A stretch of DNA of 61,655 nt, taken from Clostridia bacterium (GTDB lineage: Bacteria > Bacillota > Clostridia > Oscillospirales > CAG-272). Each line of letters opens with the position of its first letter. Position 1 is the first letter of the stretch. Below are positions 26,501 through 34,815 of this stretch, piece by piece. The notes under the pieces are model-generated. The model did no database searches. It was given only the letters and a program-made list of their open reading frames with translations, and was not told where the DNA came from. A program made the translations under genes and the position numbers. The stretch is taken from the NCBI GenBank assembly GCA_017556745.1, contig JAFYMF010000030.1, forward strand, positions 1 through 61,655, read 5' to 3'.

Positions 26501-27546
26501 CAAAAAAGATAAAGATAATGCTTGATGCGGGTCACTACGGTAAATATAACCCCGGCGTTGTGCCGGGGTATTATGAAAGCGATATGACCTGGACCTTACA
26601 TAACTTCCTTAAAGAAGAACTGGAAAGCTATGGGTTTGAAGTAGGTGTGACAAGAGAGGACAAGGAAAAGGATCTTGAGGTGTTCTCAAGGGGCAGAATG
26701 GCAGAGGGGTATGATCTGTTCATTTCTCTGCATTCAAATGCGGTAGGTCACGAGAATACCAAAAGAGTAGTAGCTATTTACCCCGTTTCGGGTAACGGAA
26801 AGGACATTGCAGAAAAGCTTGGGAATGCCGTTCTTGAAACCATGGCACTGTCGAGTGATAAATACAACTATCTCGAATTATACAAAAAGCCGTTCAGCGT
26901 TGCACGTCCCGATACAGACTGGTACGGAGTAATACGCGGTGCGGTATCGGTAGGAGTGGTAGGTCTGATCATTGAACACAGCTTTCACACTAACAGAGAG
27001 GCATGCAGATTTCTGATGGAAGCAGACAATCTCAGACTTTTGGCAAAGGCGGAAGCTAAGGTGCTGGCCGATCATTACGGATATACAGCCAAGGCGGAAG
27101 ACAAAACAGAGGATACGGCACTCAAGGAGGGAGATACTGTCGTTGTCAGAGCCGGAGCGGTATGGGCAAACGGCAAGCCTGTCCCTTCATTCGTATATGC
27201 TGACAGATGGAAGATTAAATCTTTAACACCGGGAAGAGCGGTTATAGACAAAAACGAAAGCGGAAATAATTCGATCAATTCTGCTATAGATCCTTTATAT
27301 CTTGTTCTGTGGAAGAAAGATGAAACTCCTGAAGCAGAAGCAAAAGAGTTAAATGCAGGTGACACTGTTATGCTTTTGCCCGATGCGGTAGTGTATGGCA
27401 GCAACAAGCGATTTGCGGATTTTGTATACCGCACACCGCTATATATTAGAGCTATCGGAGCTGACGGAACAAGAGCTGTGATATCCACTCTGCCTTTTGG
27501 TGCGATCACAGGAGCTGTTGACGTAAAATATCTGAGATCCTTATAA
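26497..27546 (+). CDS. N-acetylmuramoyl-L-alanine amidase endolysin
   Basis: A 349-residue Amidase_3-type zinc hydrolase that cuts the bond between MurNAc and L-Ala. Zinc-binding and catalytic motifs are LDAGHYGKYNPG (His13), the conserved ESDM Glu, ISLHSNA and the C-terminal IEHSFHTN with catalytic Glu. After residue about 200 come two related 65-residue repeats (LKEGDTVVVRAGAVWANGKPV and LNAGDTVMLLPDAVVYGSNK) that look like SH3-like wall-binding modules. There is no signal peptide, as expected for a holin-dependent endolysin. It is the last gene of the cassette. Confidence 0.93.
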   Translation: MTKKIKIMLDAGHYGKYNPGVVPGYYESDMTWTLHNFLKEELESYGFEVGVTREDKEKDLEVFSRGRMAEGYDLFISLHSNAVGHENTKRVVAIYPVSGNGKDIAEKLGNAVLETMALSSDKYNYLELYKKPFSVARPDTDWYGVIRGAVSVGVVGLIIEHSFHTNREACRFLMEADNLRLLAKAEAKVLADHYGYTAKAEDKTEDTALKEGDTVVVRAGAVWANGKPVPSFVYADRWKIKSLTPGRAVIDKNESGNNSINSAIDPLYLVLWKKDETPEAEAKELNAGDTVMLLPDAVVYGSNKRFADFVYRTPLYIRAIGADGTRAVISTLPFGAITGAVDVKYLRSL

Positions 27547-27552
27547 TTTTTA

Positions 27553-27585
27553 AAATGGGCTGTACTAAAAAGGGCAGCCCATTTT
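27553..27585 (+). terminator. Terminator of the phage-like cassette
   Basis: AAAATGGGCTG and CAGCCCATTTT form an 11-bp stem around an 11-base loop. Confidence 0.85.
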
Positions 27586-27592
27586 CATATAT

Positions 27593-27621
27593 TTGACAAA
27601 GAACGAGCATGATGTTATAAT
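27593..27621 (+). promoter_or_regulatory. Consensus SigA promoter for the methylase gene
   Basis: TTGACA (27593-27598), 17 bases, TATAAT (27616-27621); 35 bases before the start codon. Confidence 0.9.
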
Positions 27622-27656
27622 ATGATTAAGAATAAAAGAAAGGACAGCTGAACATA

Positions 27657-28214
27657 ATGGTAGATCTTCTGTCACTTCAGAAATCGTTTATACTTGCACA
27701 TATAGGAGAGGGAGATACGGTTGCCGATTTTACAATGGGTAACGGTCACGACACCGAATTCCTCTCACAAACCGTCGGGGAAAAGGGACACGTGTATGCC
27801 TTTGATATTCAGGCATCTGCCGTAGAGTCCACCGGGAAGCGTCTCTCCCAGAGCTGTCCCGATAACTATACTCTTATTCATGCATCTCACCATCTTGCCG
27901 CAGATTACATCAAGGAGCCCATCAAGGCAGGAATGTTTAATCTCGGTTGGCTCCCCGGAGGAGATAAATCTATAACTACCCTCAGAAGCACCACTCTTCC
28001 TGCCATAGAGACTGCAATTTCCTTGCTTGCACCTGACGGAATTCTTCTTGTTGCTATTTACCCCGGCCACGAGGAGGGTGATGCGGAGGGACGTGAGGTT
28101 GGAGAATATCTTGCCTCTCTTTCTAAGTACAAGGTGTGTGCATCCTGCTTCAGAATAATAAATTCACCTACTTCACCATATTTCTATATCATAGAGACAA
28201 AAGCAGAAAAATAA
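27657..28214 (+). CDS. YtqB-like class I SAM-dependent methyltransferase
   Basis: A 185-residue protein of the rRNA_methylase/YtqB family. The Rossmann motif I is GDTVADFTMGNGHDTEFLSQ, followed by GHVYAFDIQASAV, then FNLGWLPGGDKSITT, a family signature, and AIYPGHEEGDAEG. YtqB-like proteins bind S-adenosylmethionine; a role in tRNA wobble modification has been described for relatives. The length is standard. A promoter lies directly upstream and the VanY-type peptidase gene follows after 19 bases, so they probably share a transcript. Confidence 0.9.
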   Translation: MVDLLSLQKSFILAHIGEGDTVADFTMGNGHDTEFLSQTVGEKGHVYAFDIQASAVESTGKRLSQSCPDNYTLIHASHHLAADYIKEPIKAGMFNLGWLPGGDKSITTLRSTTLPAIETAISLLAPDGILLVAIYPGHEEGDAEGREVGEYLASLSKYKVCASCFRIINSPTSPYFYIIETKAEK

Positions 28215-28233
28215 CGCAGACGGAGGTATAAAA

Positions 28234-29733
28234 ATGAACGATCAGGGTAACCGATCCGACAGACCGCAAAATAACCGTCCACCTGTAAGACCCTCAGTGC
28301 AAAGACCTGCAGGACAGAGATCTGTTCAGGAACCTGCCCGTAATCCCGCCGGTATGAGGAATCCGCCTAATGGCGGAATGAGACCGATAAACGGTACTTA
28401 CGACCCGGCTCTCGTTGAGGCTCAGCTCCGCAGACGTAAAGAGCAGATGTATCGGGAAAATATGCAAAAGAGAGAGAACAGACGCGTTCTCATTGCCAGA
28501 ATAGTTACCGTTGTTGTCATGTACCTGTTGTTATCGGTGCTGTTTGTGCTGTTCTTCTCTCTGAAGTTGGCAAACACCAATTCAGCAGATAACTCTGACT
28601 ACCGATACTCATACGGAACCGTCACCGAAAATATTCCTTATACTACCGCATTGGATGAAAACGGAAAGCCCATGGTAAACTTTACCCGAATTGCGGTAAT
28701 GTGCTCAATGACGGCTACCGGGGACAACAGTGAGATGCGGTATATTACCATTGACGATAATACCGAAAACGTAAGATTTGTTGTAGGTACAAATATTGTC
28801 CATATGAACGGCGTGGAAGAGAGAATGTCCGGCAGTTGCCGTAAATCCGGAGAAAATCTGTGGGTGCCGATATCCTTTGTGACTGAGTTTATGACGGGGA
28901 TCACGGTAGAATACAACGAAAAAAATAACGAGATAAAGATCATGCGTATCGAAACGGCAGGAAGCACAGAAGACGTTCCGCTGTATGAGTCGGTAGGTTA
29001 TCGGATAAAAAGCCAATCCTCTCTTGAAGCGATATCCGAGGAAAGTGCAATCAATGCGGAAAGCAACGGAAACGGTACAACTACAAGTCAAACTCCGGAT
29101 TTTATAACCGATCTGTCGGCATACGAGAAGTATATGAACCCGGAGGGTGACGATTATCTGGTCCTTGTTAACTCGAGTAACCTGCTTTCTGCCGATTATA
29201 TCCCGAAGGATCTTATAGACGTGGTAAATACCCGCGCGGACAGAGCAAAGGTACAGCTTTCCGAGTATGCGGCAAAGGCTCTTGAAGCTCTCTACATCGA
29301 GATGTATGCAAACGGCTACAAGGATGTGTCCGTTACCAGCGGATACCGCTCTTATGCGACACAGAAATATTACCACAATTATTATATTGATCAAGAGCTG
29401 GCGGAGCATCCCGGCTGGACATGGTCACAGGCCAAGGCAGAGGTGCTTACCTATTCTGCAGAACCGGGTACCAGCGAGCATCAGGTGGGCTTGTGCATTG
29501 ATATGCATAATCTTGCTTCTGCAGACAAGTCCTTTGCAAACCAGAAGGCGTACACATGGCTTAAGGAAAACGCCCACAAGTTCGGATTTATCCTCAGATA
29601 CCCCGCTGACAAGACAGAGATAACCAAAATAGACTTTGAGCCTTGGCACTACCGTTACGTTGGCAGATACCACGCAACAAAGATGTATGAGTCGGGTATG
29701 TGTCTTGAGGAATATGTAAAGAGTCTTAAATAA
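28234..29733 (+). CDS. VanY-type D-Ala-D-Ala carboxypeptidase with stalk domain
   Basis: A 499-residue membrane-anchored M15B peptidase. A Pro/Arg/Asn-rich cytoplasmic tail (residues 1-85) precedes one membrane helix (about 90-112). A copper-amine-oxidase-N-like stalk follows (NIVHMNGVEERMSGSCRKSGENLWVPISFVTEFMTGITVEYN). The C-terminal VanY domain has TSGYRSYATQKYYHNYY, the metal site SEHQVGLCIDMH (His and Asp) and EPWHYRYVG (Glu and His). It trims D-Ala from peptidoglycan stem peptides outside the cell. A long unstructured N-terminal tail inside the cell is unusual and may be a regulatory region. A strong terminator follows. Confidence 0.9.
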   Translation: MNDQGNRSDRPQNNRPPVRPSVQRPAGQRSVQEPARNPAGMRNPPNGGMRPINGTYDPALVEAQLRRRKEQMYRENMQKRENRRVLIARIVTVVVMYLLLSVLFVLFFSLKLANTNSADNSDYRYSYGTVTENIPYTTALDENGKPMVNFTRIAVMCSMTATGDNSEMRYITIDDNTENVRFVVGTNIVHMNGVEERMSGSCRKSGENLWVPISFVTEFMTGITVEYNEKNNEIKIMRIETAGSTEDVPLYESVGYRIKSQSSLEAISEESAINAESNGNGTTTSQTPDFITDLSAYEKYMNPEGDDYLVLVNSSNLLSADYIPKDLIDVVNTRADRAKVQLSEYAAKALEALYIEMYANGYKDVSVTSGYRSYATQKYYHNYYIDQELAEHPGWTWSQAKAEVLTYSAEPGTSEHQVGLCIDMHNLASADKSFANQKAYTWLKENAHKFGFILRYPADKTEITKIDFEPWHYRYVGRYHATKMYESGMCLEEYVKSLK

Positions 29734-29738
29734 TGAGA

Positions 29739-29776
29739 ACGAGAGATATCGGAAACCGATATCTCTCGTTTTTTAT
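29739..29776. terminator. Shared terminator between converging genes
   Basis: A 16-bp perfect stem (ACGAGAGATATCGG core) with an AAA loop and T runs on the plus side; it separates the VanY-type gene from pgeF. Confidence 0.93.
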
Positions 29777-29780
29777 TACT

Positions 29781-30581
29781 TTAAAGTGCGATCACCGAGC
29801 ACATTGAACCGCGAAGACCTCCGCTCTTTCGGTGAGAGTAGAAGAGATCGTCTCGGCAGGAGGTACACATATCGGATACGTCGATGTTATCTTCTTTTAT
29901 TCCGACACCCAGCAGTATCTCTTTATTTGCACCCTTGATGTCCGCATAGTATTTTCCCGATGATTTGATGCTCCGGATAACGAAGCGATCGGTCAAAACC
30001 TTGCCCGCAAGAGAGGAAAACTCAAGATAAAAATCCTCTCCTACCTCGTAACAGCACTGACCTATGGAGGGACCGATAGCGACGGTGATATTCTCGCGCT
30101 CAGCTCCCAGGGACACCATCCTTTCAACGCACACTGCGGCAATACCACGGGCGGTACCGCGCCAGCCTGCGTGGACCGCACCCACTATCCCATCACCGGA
30201 GGAAAAAAGTATCGGTACGCAGTCGGCAGTCTTTACACAAAGGGCAACTCCCTGTCGGTTGGTGACGTAGCCGTCACATTCGTAATCTGCTTTGTAGAAA
30301 ATTCCGCCTCCTCTGTCCTCCTCTGCGGTGTATCTTACCTCTGCTGAGTGTATCTGTGTCACAGATACGAAATCCTCAAGAGGGATACTTACCGCGGATG
30401 AGAAACGGCGAAGATTCTCTATTACAGTCTCTTTGTCATCCCCTCGGTAATATCCGAGATTAAGGGAAGCGGTATGTTCGAGGGTGCTTACCCCTCCGAC
30501 CCTTGTGGAAAAACCGTGTTTTTCCTTTATTTTATCTGAGACGAGGAGCTTTACCCCGTCACGGTCAATGATGCTAAACAA
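29781..30581 (-). CDS. pgeF: PgeF/YfiH-family multicopper-like purine nucleosidase (laccase domain)
   Basis: A 266-residue laccase-domain protein (DUF152, YfiH). Family motifs are FSTRVGGVS near the N-terminus, QIHSAEV, CVPILF, GAVHAGWRGTARGI, IGPSIGQCCYEVGEDF and CTSCRDDLFYSHRKSG, supplying the His and Cys zinc ligands. Relatives act as purine nucleoside phosphorylase/adenosine deaminase or correct UDP-MurNAc-linked peptide errors. The start is TTG at 30581, inferred from the family N-terminus and GGAG nine bases upstream, just after the truB stop. It is the last gene of the rbfA-nrnA-truB transcript, in the place often taken by ribF. Confidence 0.93.
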   Translation of the reverse strand: MFSIIDRDGVKLLVSDKIKEKHGFSTRVGGVSTLEHTASLNLGYYRGDDKETVIENLRRFSSAVSIPLEDFVSVTQIHSAEVRYTAEEDRGGGIFYKADYECDGYVTNRQGVALCVKTADCVPILFSSGDGIVGAVHAGWRGTARGIAAVCVERMVSLGAERENITVAIGPSIGQCCYEVGEDFYLEFSSLAGKVLTDRFVIRSIKSSGKYYADIKGANKEILLGVGIKEDNIDVSDMCTSCRDDLFYSHRKSGGLRGSMCSVIAL

Positions 30582-30587
30582 ATATCA

Positions 30588-31505
30588 TCACTCCGTATCG
30601 AAATTTTTAATGGCCTTGATCGCCATGCCATCGGGATACTCCCTGACCTCTCCCAGCGCAAAAAATCCCTTTTCGCCGTAAATCCTTACTCTTGTACCTA
30701 TGTCAAAAGAGCAATTTATCTTTTTCAGATATATCTCGGCACCGTTACGGCAAAGCCGCTCGTAAAAAGCAGGGAGCTTTACCGCCTCAAGGTCTGAGAA
30801 CAATTCCTCAGTGGGAATGAGAAGCTTAAGTCTTTCGCCCTCAGAAAGTGCTTCTATCTCCTCAAGTGTATGCGCGCTGTCAAGAGAAAATCCCCCTGCC
30901 GACACACGTCTGAGCGAGCTCATAACACCTCCGCATCCGAGGAGCGCACCGATATCCGCGCAAAGAGTGCGTATGTAAGTTCCCTTTGAGCAGTGCACCG
31001 ACAGAGTGTAATCACACAGTGTTTTCTTTTCTGCTTCAAGGGAGAAGATATTTATCCGTCTTGCCTGTCTTTCTGCCTCACCGCCTGCGCGTGCGATGTC
31101 GCAGAGCTTTCTGCCCCCTACCTTTAATGCAGAGTACATAGGAGGTATCTGGTCTATCTCGCCCCTGAATTTGTCAAGAATACCGAGGACTTCTGCCTCA
31201 TCGGGTATGTTATCGCTTCTTGACAGCTCTTTTCCGGTTGTGTCCTCGGTATCGGTGGTGATGCCGAGAAGCAGACCCGCATCATATCTCTTGTCGTCTG
31301 CACTGAGGTATTCTGCTGCCTTTGCCGCGCGTCCTACAAGTACTACCAAAAGTCCGGTGGCCATGGGGTCAAGTGTACCGGTGTGTCCTACCTTTTTTGT
31401 AGAGTAGAACCGTCGGATCTTATTTACAACGTCGTGGGAAGTAAAGCCGCAAGGCTTGTCTATCAGCAGAACTCCCCCCATTGGGGAGCTTTTTACTTCT
31501 TTCAT
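30588..31505 (-). CDS. truB: tRNA pseudouridine55 synthase
   Basis: A 305-residue enzyme that makes pseudouridine 55 in the T loop of tRNAs. The hallmarks are LLIDKPCGFTSHDVVNKIRR and the catalytic motif GHTGTLDPMATGLL (catalytic Asp), then RRINIFSLE and CSKGTYIRTLCADIG. Length is normal. The start ATG overlaps the nrnA stop by four bases (ATGA). It belongs to the classic rbfA-nrnA-truB translation-associated operon of Bacillota. Confidence 0.97.
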   Translation of the reverse strand: MKEVKSSPMGGVLLIDKPCGFTSHDVVNKIRRFYSTKKVGHTGTLDPMATGLLVVLVGRAAKAAEYLSADDKRYDAGLLLGITTDTEDTTGKELSRSDNIPDEAEVLGILDKFRGEIDQIPPMYSALKVGGRKLCDIARAGGEAERQARRINIFSLEAEKKTLCDYTLSVHCSKGTYIRTLCADIGALLGCGGVMSSLRRVSAGGFSLDSAHTLEEIEALSEGERLKLLIPTEELFSDLEAVKLPAFYERLCRNGAEIYLKKINCSFDIGTRVRIYGEKGFFALGEVREYPDGMAIKAIKNFDTE

Positions 31506-32479
31506 TTTATTCCCTGCTTTTCGATTTCCGAAATTACTGAAGAAACTATCTCTCTTTCAGCATCCTCGGGTGTTTTTGCATTGATGGAACAGCCTGACGC
31601 ACGTATATGTCCGCCGCCGCCGTAGATAGCGGCAACAAGAGATACGTCAAGATCTCCGTTCGATCTGAGGGATACTCTGTATTCCCCGGGTGCTGACTCC
31701 TTGATAACTACCGCCGCAAGAACACCGCTGATACTGCGCGGAATATCCACGAGTGCACCAAGGTCACGGGAATCTGCACCGCACTCTTTTTGCATATCAA
31801 TGGTAAAGGTGATTACCGCAATACTGTCATCACGGTAGAGATTAAGGGCAGAGTAGGCAAGCCGTGCCGCGGCAACCTCTTCCTTTGTTTTACTGTCAAA
31901 GAGAAGGCGGTTTATCTCTGCCGCATCGATTCCCGATTCAAGTATCTTTGCGGCTCTTATATGAGTTGAGGGGGTAACGTTTGAGAACTTAAAGCATCCG
32001 CTGTCCGAGCTGATGGCGGTGTATACCGCTTCGTAATATTCTTTGGGAAGCTCGGTTATGATACCCTCATTTAAAAGGGCTTCTCCCAGGTCGAAGATTA
32101 TCTCTCCTGCGGCGGCACATGAGCTGTCAACATATCCCGGAGCATATTCCTCACTGCGGTGGTGGTGATCTATCTTAAAAAGTATTCTGTCCTTTATCTC
32201 CGCATATTTGCCAAGCTGCGAGAGAGACGGCACGTCCACCGATATTACCGTGTCGGCGTCAGCTACCTCACCTGTCTTGGGGGAGAGAAACATAAGCCTT
32301 AGAGGAATACCGTCGGGGGATACTATTATACTGTCTGTGCCAAGTGCAGACAGTATATACGAGAGAGCAACGGATGAACCTACCGTATCGGCATCTGCCC
32401 TCTCGTGAGTGAGGATAGCAACTCTGCCGCTGAGGCCCTGTATCTTTTCTCCAAGCTCGCTGAAGGTAAAATTATTCAT
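31502..32479 (-). CDS. nrnA: DHH-family oligoribonuclease / pAp phosphatase
   Basis: A 325-residue DHH-DHHA1 protein. DHH motifs are THERADADTVGSSVAL, ISVDVPS and KIDHHHRSEEY; the DHHA1 substrate domain carries YGGGGHIRASGCSI. NrnA degrades short RNA oligonucleotides and dephosphorylates pAp, acting in the cytosol with Mn2+. The start overlaps the rbfA stop by eight bases (ATGAATAA). It is part of the rbfA-truB operon. Confidence 0.95.
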   Translation of the reverse strand: MNNFTFSELGEKIQGLSGRVAILTHERADADTVGSSVALSYILSALGTDSIIVSPDGIPLRLMFLSPKTGEVADADTVISVDVPSLSQLGKYAEIKDRILFKIDHHHRSEEYAPGYVDSSCAAAGEIIFDLGEALLNEGIITELPKEYYEAVYTAISSDSGCFKFSNVTPSTHIRAAKILESGIDAAEINRLLFDSKTKEEVAAARLAYSALNLYRDDSIAVITFTIDMQKECGADSRDLGALVDIPRSISGVLAAVVIKESAPGEYRVSLRSNGDLDVSLVAAIYGGGGHIRASGCSINAKTPEDAEREIVSSVISEIEKQGIK

Positions 32480-32873
32480 CGTCTTCGTTCTTTACCTTTT
32501 TTCTTTCAATATCGTTGAGGATAGTGTTGATCCTTGCGCCGTGTCTGAGCGACTCGTCGTATACGAAAGTAAGCTCAGGGGTGGTGCGGAGATTGATGCG
32601 GCGGGCAAGCTCACGTCTCATAAATCCGGCGGCACTCTGAAGACCCTTCAGGATCTCCTTATTCTTGGGGGAAAGATGTCTGGTCTCCTCAGCCATGTTA
32701 TCATCAGCCAGACTTGAGAAAAAGATTCTGGCCGTCTTCATGTCCGGTGCCACCTCGGCGGCGGTAACGGTTACAAAGTTATCTGTTATTCTGGGGTCCT
32801 TGATCTCTCTGAGAATAGAGCCAAGCTCTTCCTTTACAGCGTCATTTATTCTTCCACGTCTGTGTCCTGCCAT
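32472..32873 (-). CDS. rbfA: 30S ribosome-binding factor A
   Basis: A 133-residue KH-fold ribosome maturation factor (GRINDAVKEELGSILREIKDPRI, MKTARIFFSS and RINLRTTPELTFVYDESLRHGARI). RbfA helps process the 5' end of 16S rRNA and mature the 30S subunit. I start the gene at 32873 (MAGHRRGRI) rather than further upstream, because AGAAAGGA lies about ten bases before it and this is the normal family N-terminus. It heads the operon; its promoter region overlaps the divergent one of the mutarotase gene. Confidence 0.95.
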   Translation of the reverse strand: MAGHRRGRINDAVKEELGSILREIKDPRITDNFVTVTAAEVAPDMKTARIFFSSLADDNMAEETRHLSPKNKEILKGLQSAAGFMRRELARRINLRTTPELTFVYDESLRHGARINTILNDIERKKVKNEDDE

Positions 32874-32892
32874 AATTTTTATCCTTTCTTGC

Positions 32893-32921
32893 TTGACAGA
32901 GAGTCTGTCAGCGCTTATAAT
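32893..32921 (+). promoter_or_regulatory. Consensus promoter with an overlapping palindrome
   Basis: TTGACA (32893-32898), 17 bases, TATAAT (32916-32921), driving the mutarotase-GH4 genes. The palindrome TGACAGA-GAG-TCTGTCA (32894-32910) covers the -35 box and spacer and so looks like a repressor operator. It also lies 21 bases upstream of the divergent rbfA start. Confidence 0.75.
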
Positions 32922-32959
32922 CATATTATAATATATTTTTTGAAAAGAGGTAGCTAACT

Positions 32960-33382
32960 ATGCTTAAAGGTATACCGAAAATAATTTCTCCCGAGCTTCT
33001 TAAGATCCTTGCCGAGATGGGTCACGGCGACGAGATCGTTCTCGCTGACGGCAACTTCCCCGGTGAGCGCGTTGGTCAGAGATGTGTACGTGCTGACGGT
33101 CACGGCACAGTTGAGCTTCTTAAGGCTATTCTTGAGCTCTTCCCCCTTGACGTATACGCACAGCCTGTTTACGTTATGGAAAAGGTTCCCGGCGACACCG
33201 TTGAGACCCCCATTCTTGACGAGTACAGCGAGATCATCAAGCCCTATACAGATGCTACTCTCGAGGGTATCGAGCGCTTTGCTTTCTATGACAGAGCTAA
33301 AGAGGCTTATGCCGTTATTATGAGCGGCGAGAGCGCACTTTACGCAAATATCATTCTGAAAAAGGGCGTAGTTACCGAATAA
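32960..33382 (+). CDS. fucU: RbsD/FucU-family sugar mutarotase
   Basis: A 140-residue protein of the RbsD/FucU family: MLKGIPKIISPELLKILAEMGHGDEIVLADGNFPGER carries the conserved His and Asp of the ring-opening site, and the rest matches fucose mutarotase-type sequences (DRAKEAYAVIMSGESALYANIILKKG). It interconverts sugar anomers. Next to two GH4 glycosidases it would prepare the released sugar for the next enzyme. Substrate (fucose, galactose or ribose) is inferred only. AAGAGG lies ahead of the ATG. Confidence 0.9.
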   Translation: MLKGIPKIISPELLKILAEMGHGDEIVLADGNFPGERVGQRCVRADGHGTVELLKAILELFPLDVYAQPVYVMEKVPGDTVETPILDEYSEIIKPYTDATLEGIERFAFYDRAKEAYAVIMSGESALYANIILKKGVVTE

Positions 33383-33459
33383 GTATACACAGTTATAATA
33401 GCATATACCAAGGCTTTTGTCAATCAAGAAAGGCCATGCCTTTGAAAGGAAACTTAACT

Positions 33460-34779
33460 ATGAAAATTACATTTATGGGTGCAGGCAGTACCGTTTTTGC
33501 CCGTAACGTTATCGGAGACTGTATGTGCTGTGAGGCTCTCCGCGACAGTGTTTTTGCCCTTTACGATATCGATGCACAGCGTCTTGAGGAAAGCCGTGTT
33601 ATTCTTGAGGCTATTCGTGCTTCTCTCGGTGGTTTCGGCAAGATCGAGTGTTATCACGGTGTGGAAAACCGCAAAGAGGCTCTCCGCGGTGCGAACTTCG
33701 TTGTCAACGCGATCCAGGTTGGACTTTACGATCCCTGTACCATAATTGATTTTGAAGTTCCGAAGAAATATGGGCTCCGTCAGACTATCGGTGATACCCT
33801 CGGTATCGGCGGTATTATGCGTGCTCTCCGTACCATTCCCGTTCTTGCGGACTTTGCCCGTGATATGGAGGAGGTCTGCCCTAACGCACTCTTCCTTAAC
33901 TATACCAATCCCATGGCTATGCTCTCCGGATTTATGCAGAGATATACCGGGGTAGATACCGTAGGTCTTTGCCACAGTGTTCAGACCTGCTCATGGCAGC
34001 TTCTCGGCGAGCTTGATATGGACGATAAGCTTGAGGGTCGCCGTGAGAAGATCGCAGGCATCAACCATATGGCGTGGCTTCTTGAGATAAAGGACAAAGA
34101 CGGAAATGACCTTTATCCTGAGATCAAAAAGAGAATCGCCGCTAAAATGGATGATCCCGATTTCGGTGACAAGGTGCGTCTTGACTATATAAGACGCTTC
34201 GGCTACTACTGCACCGAGTCAAGCGAGCATAACGCAGAATACAATATGTTCTATATTAAGGACAAGTATCCTGAGCTTATAGAAAAATACAGTATTCCCC
34301 TTGACGAGTACCCCCGTAGATGTATAAGACAGATAGGACAGTGGAAGAAAGAGTATGAAAAGCTGCTTTCTGAGGGAGTCAAGGAACACCACAGATCAAA
34401 TGAGTATGCATCAAGGATCATGGAGTCCATTGTCACCGGCAATACCTATCAGATCGGCGGAAACGTACTTAATACCGGTCATCTTATCACCAATCTCCCC
34501 GAGGAGGCATGTGTCGAGGTGCCCTGTCTTATCAACGGCGCCGGTATTCATCCCTGCCACGTAGGTCCCCTTCCTCTTCAGTGCGCCGCTATGAACATGA
34601 CCAACATCAACGTTCAGCTTCTTACCATTGAAGCAGCTGTTACAAAAAAGAGAGAGCACATCTATCACGCGGCGATGATGGATCCCCATACCGGCAGTGA
34701 GCTTGATATTGATACCATCGTTAAGATGGTTGATGATCTTATTGAGGCACACGGTGATTATCTGCCTAAGTACAACTAA
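33460..34779 (+). CDS. GH4 glycosidase, alpha-galactosidase (MelA)-like, copy 1
   Basis: A 439-residue NAD+- and Mn2+-dependent glycoside hydrolase of family GH4, which uses a redox-elimination mechanism. The Rossmann start is ITFMGAGSTVFARNVIGD, followed by YDIDAQRLEES, NYTNPMAML, the metal-binding LCHSVQ (Cys and His) and GINHMAW. The CHSV form of the metal motif is associated with alpha-galactosidases of the MelA type, though alpha-glucosidase or -glucuronidase activity cannot be excluded. The ATG at 33460 is chosen because GAAAGGA lies about nine bases upstream. It has no signal peptide, so it acts on imported oligosaccharide. The next gene is a close paralogue. Confidence 0.9.
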   Translation: MKITFMGAGSTVFARNVIGDCMCCEALRDSVFALYDIDAQRLEESRVILEAIRASLGGFGKIECYHGVENRKEALRGANFVVNAIQVGLYDPCTIIDFEVPKKYGLRQTIGDTLGIGGIMRALRTIPVLADFARDMEEVCPNALFLNYTNPMAMLSGFMQRYTGVDTVGLCHSVQTCSWQLLGELDMDDKLEGRREKIAGINHMAWLLEIKDKDGNDLYPEIKKRIAAKMDDPDFGDKVRLDYIRRFGYYCTESSEHNAEYNMFYIKDKYPELIEKYSIPLDEYPRRCIRQIGQWKKEYEKLLSEGVKEHHRSNEYASRIMESIVTGNTYQIGGNVLNTGHLITNLPEEACVEVPCLINGAGIHPCHVGPLPLQCAAMNMTNINVQLLTIEAAVTKKREHIYHAAMMDPHTGSELDIDTIVKMVDDLIEAHGDYLPKYN

Positions 34780-34815
34780 ATTACTATATTAGTTCCAAGT
34801 AGAAAGGGATCAGTG

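Larger units (their letters stand above)
23212..27546 (+). mobile_element. Isolated phage-type tail-fibre and lysis cassette
   Basis: Five genes in one direction encode a baseplate upper/collagen-like protein, a metallophosphoesterase, a small membrane protein, a holin and an amidase, as at the right end of a siphophage late operon. There is no integrase, portal, capsid, terminase, tape measure or repressor, and both sides are ordinary chromosomal genes closed by their own terminators (23036-23066 and 27553-27585). It is either a prophage remnant or a retained lysis/tailocin-like module. Confidence 0.75.
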
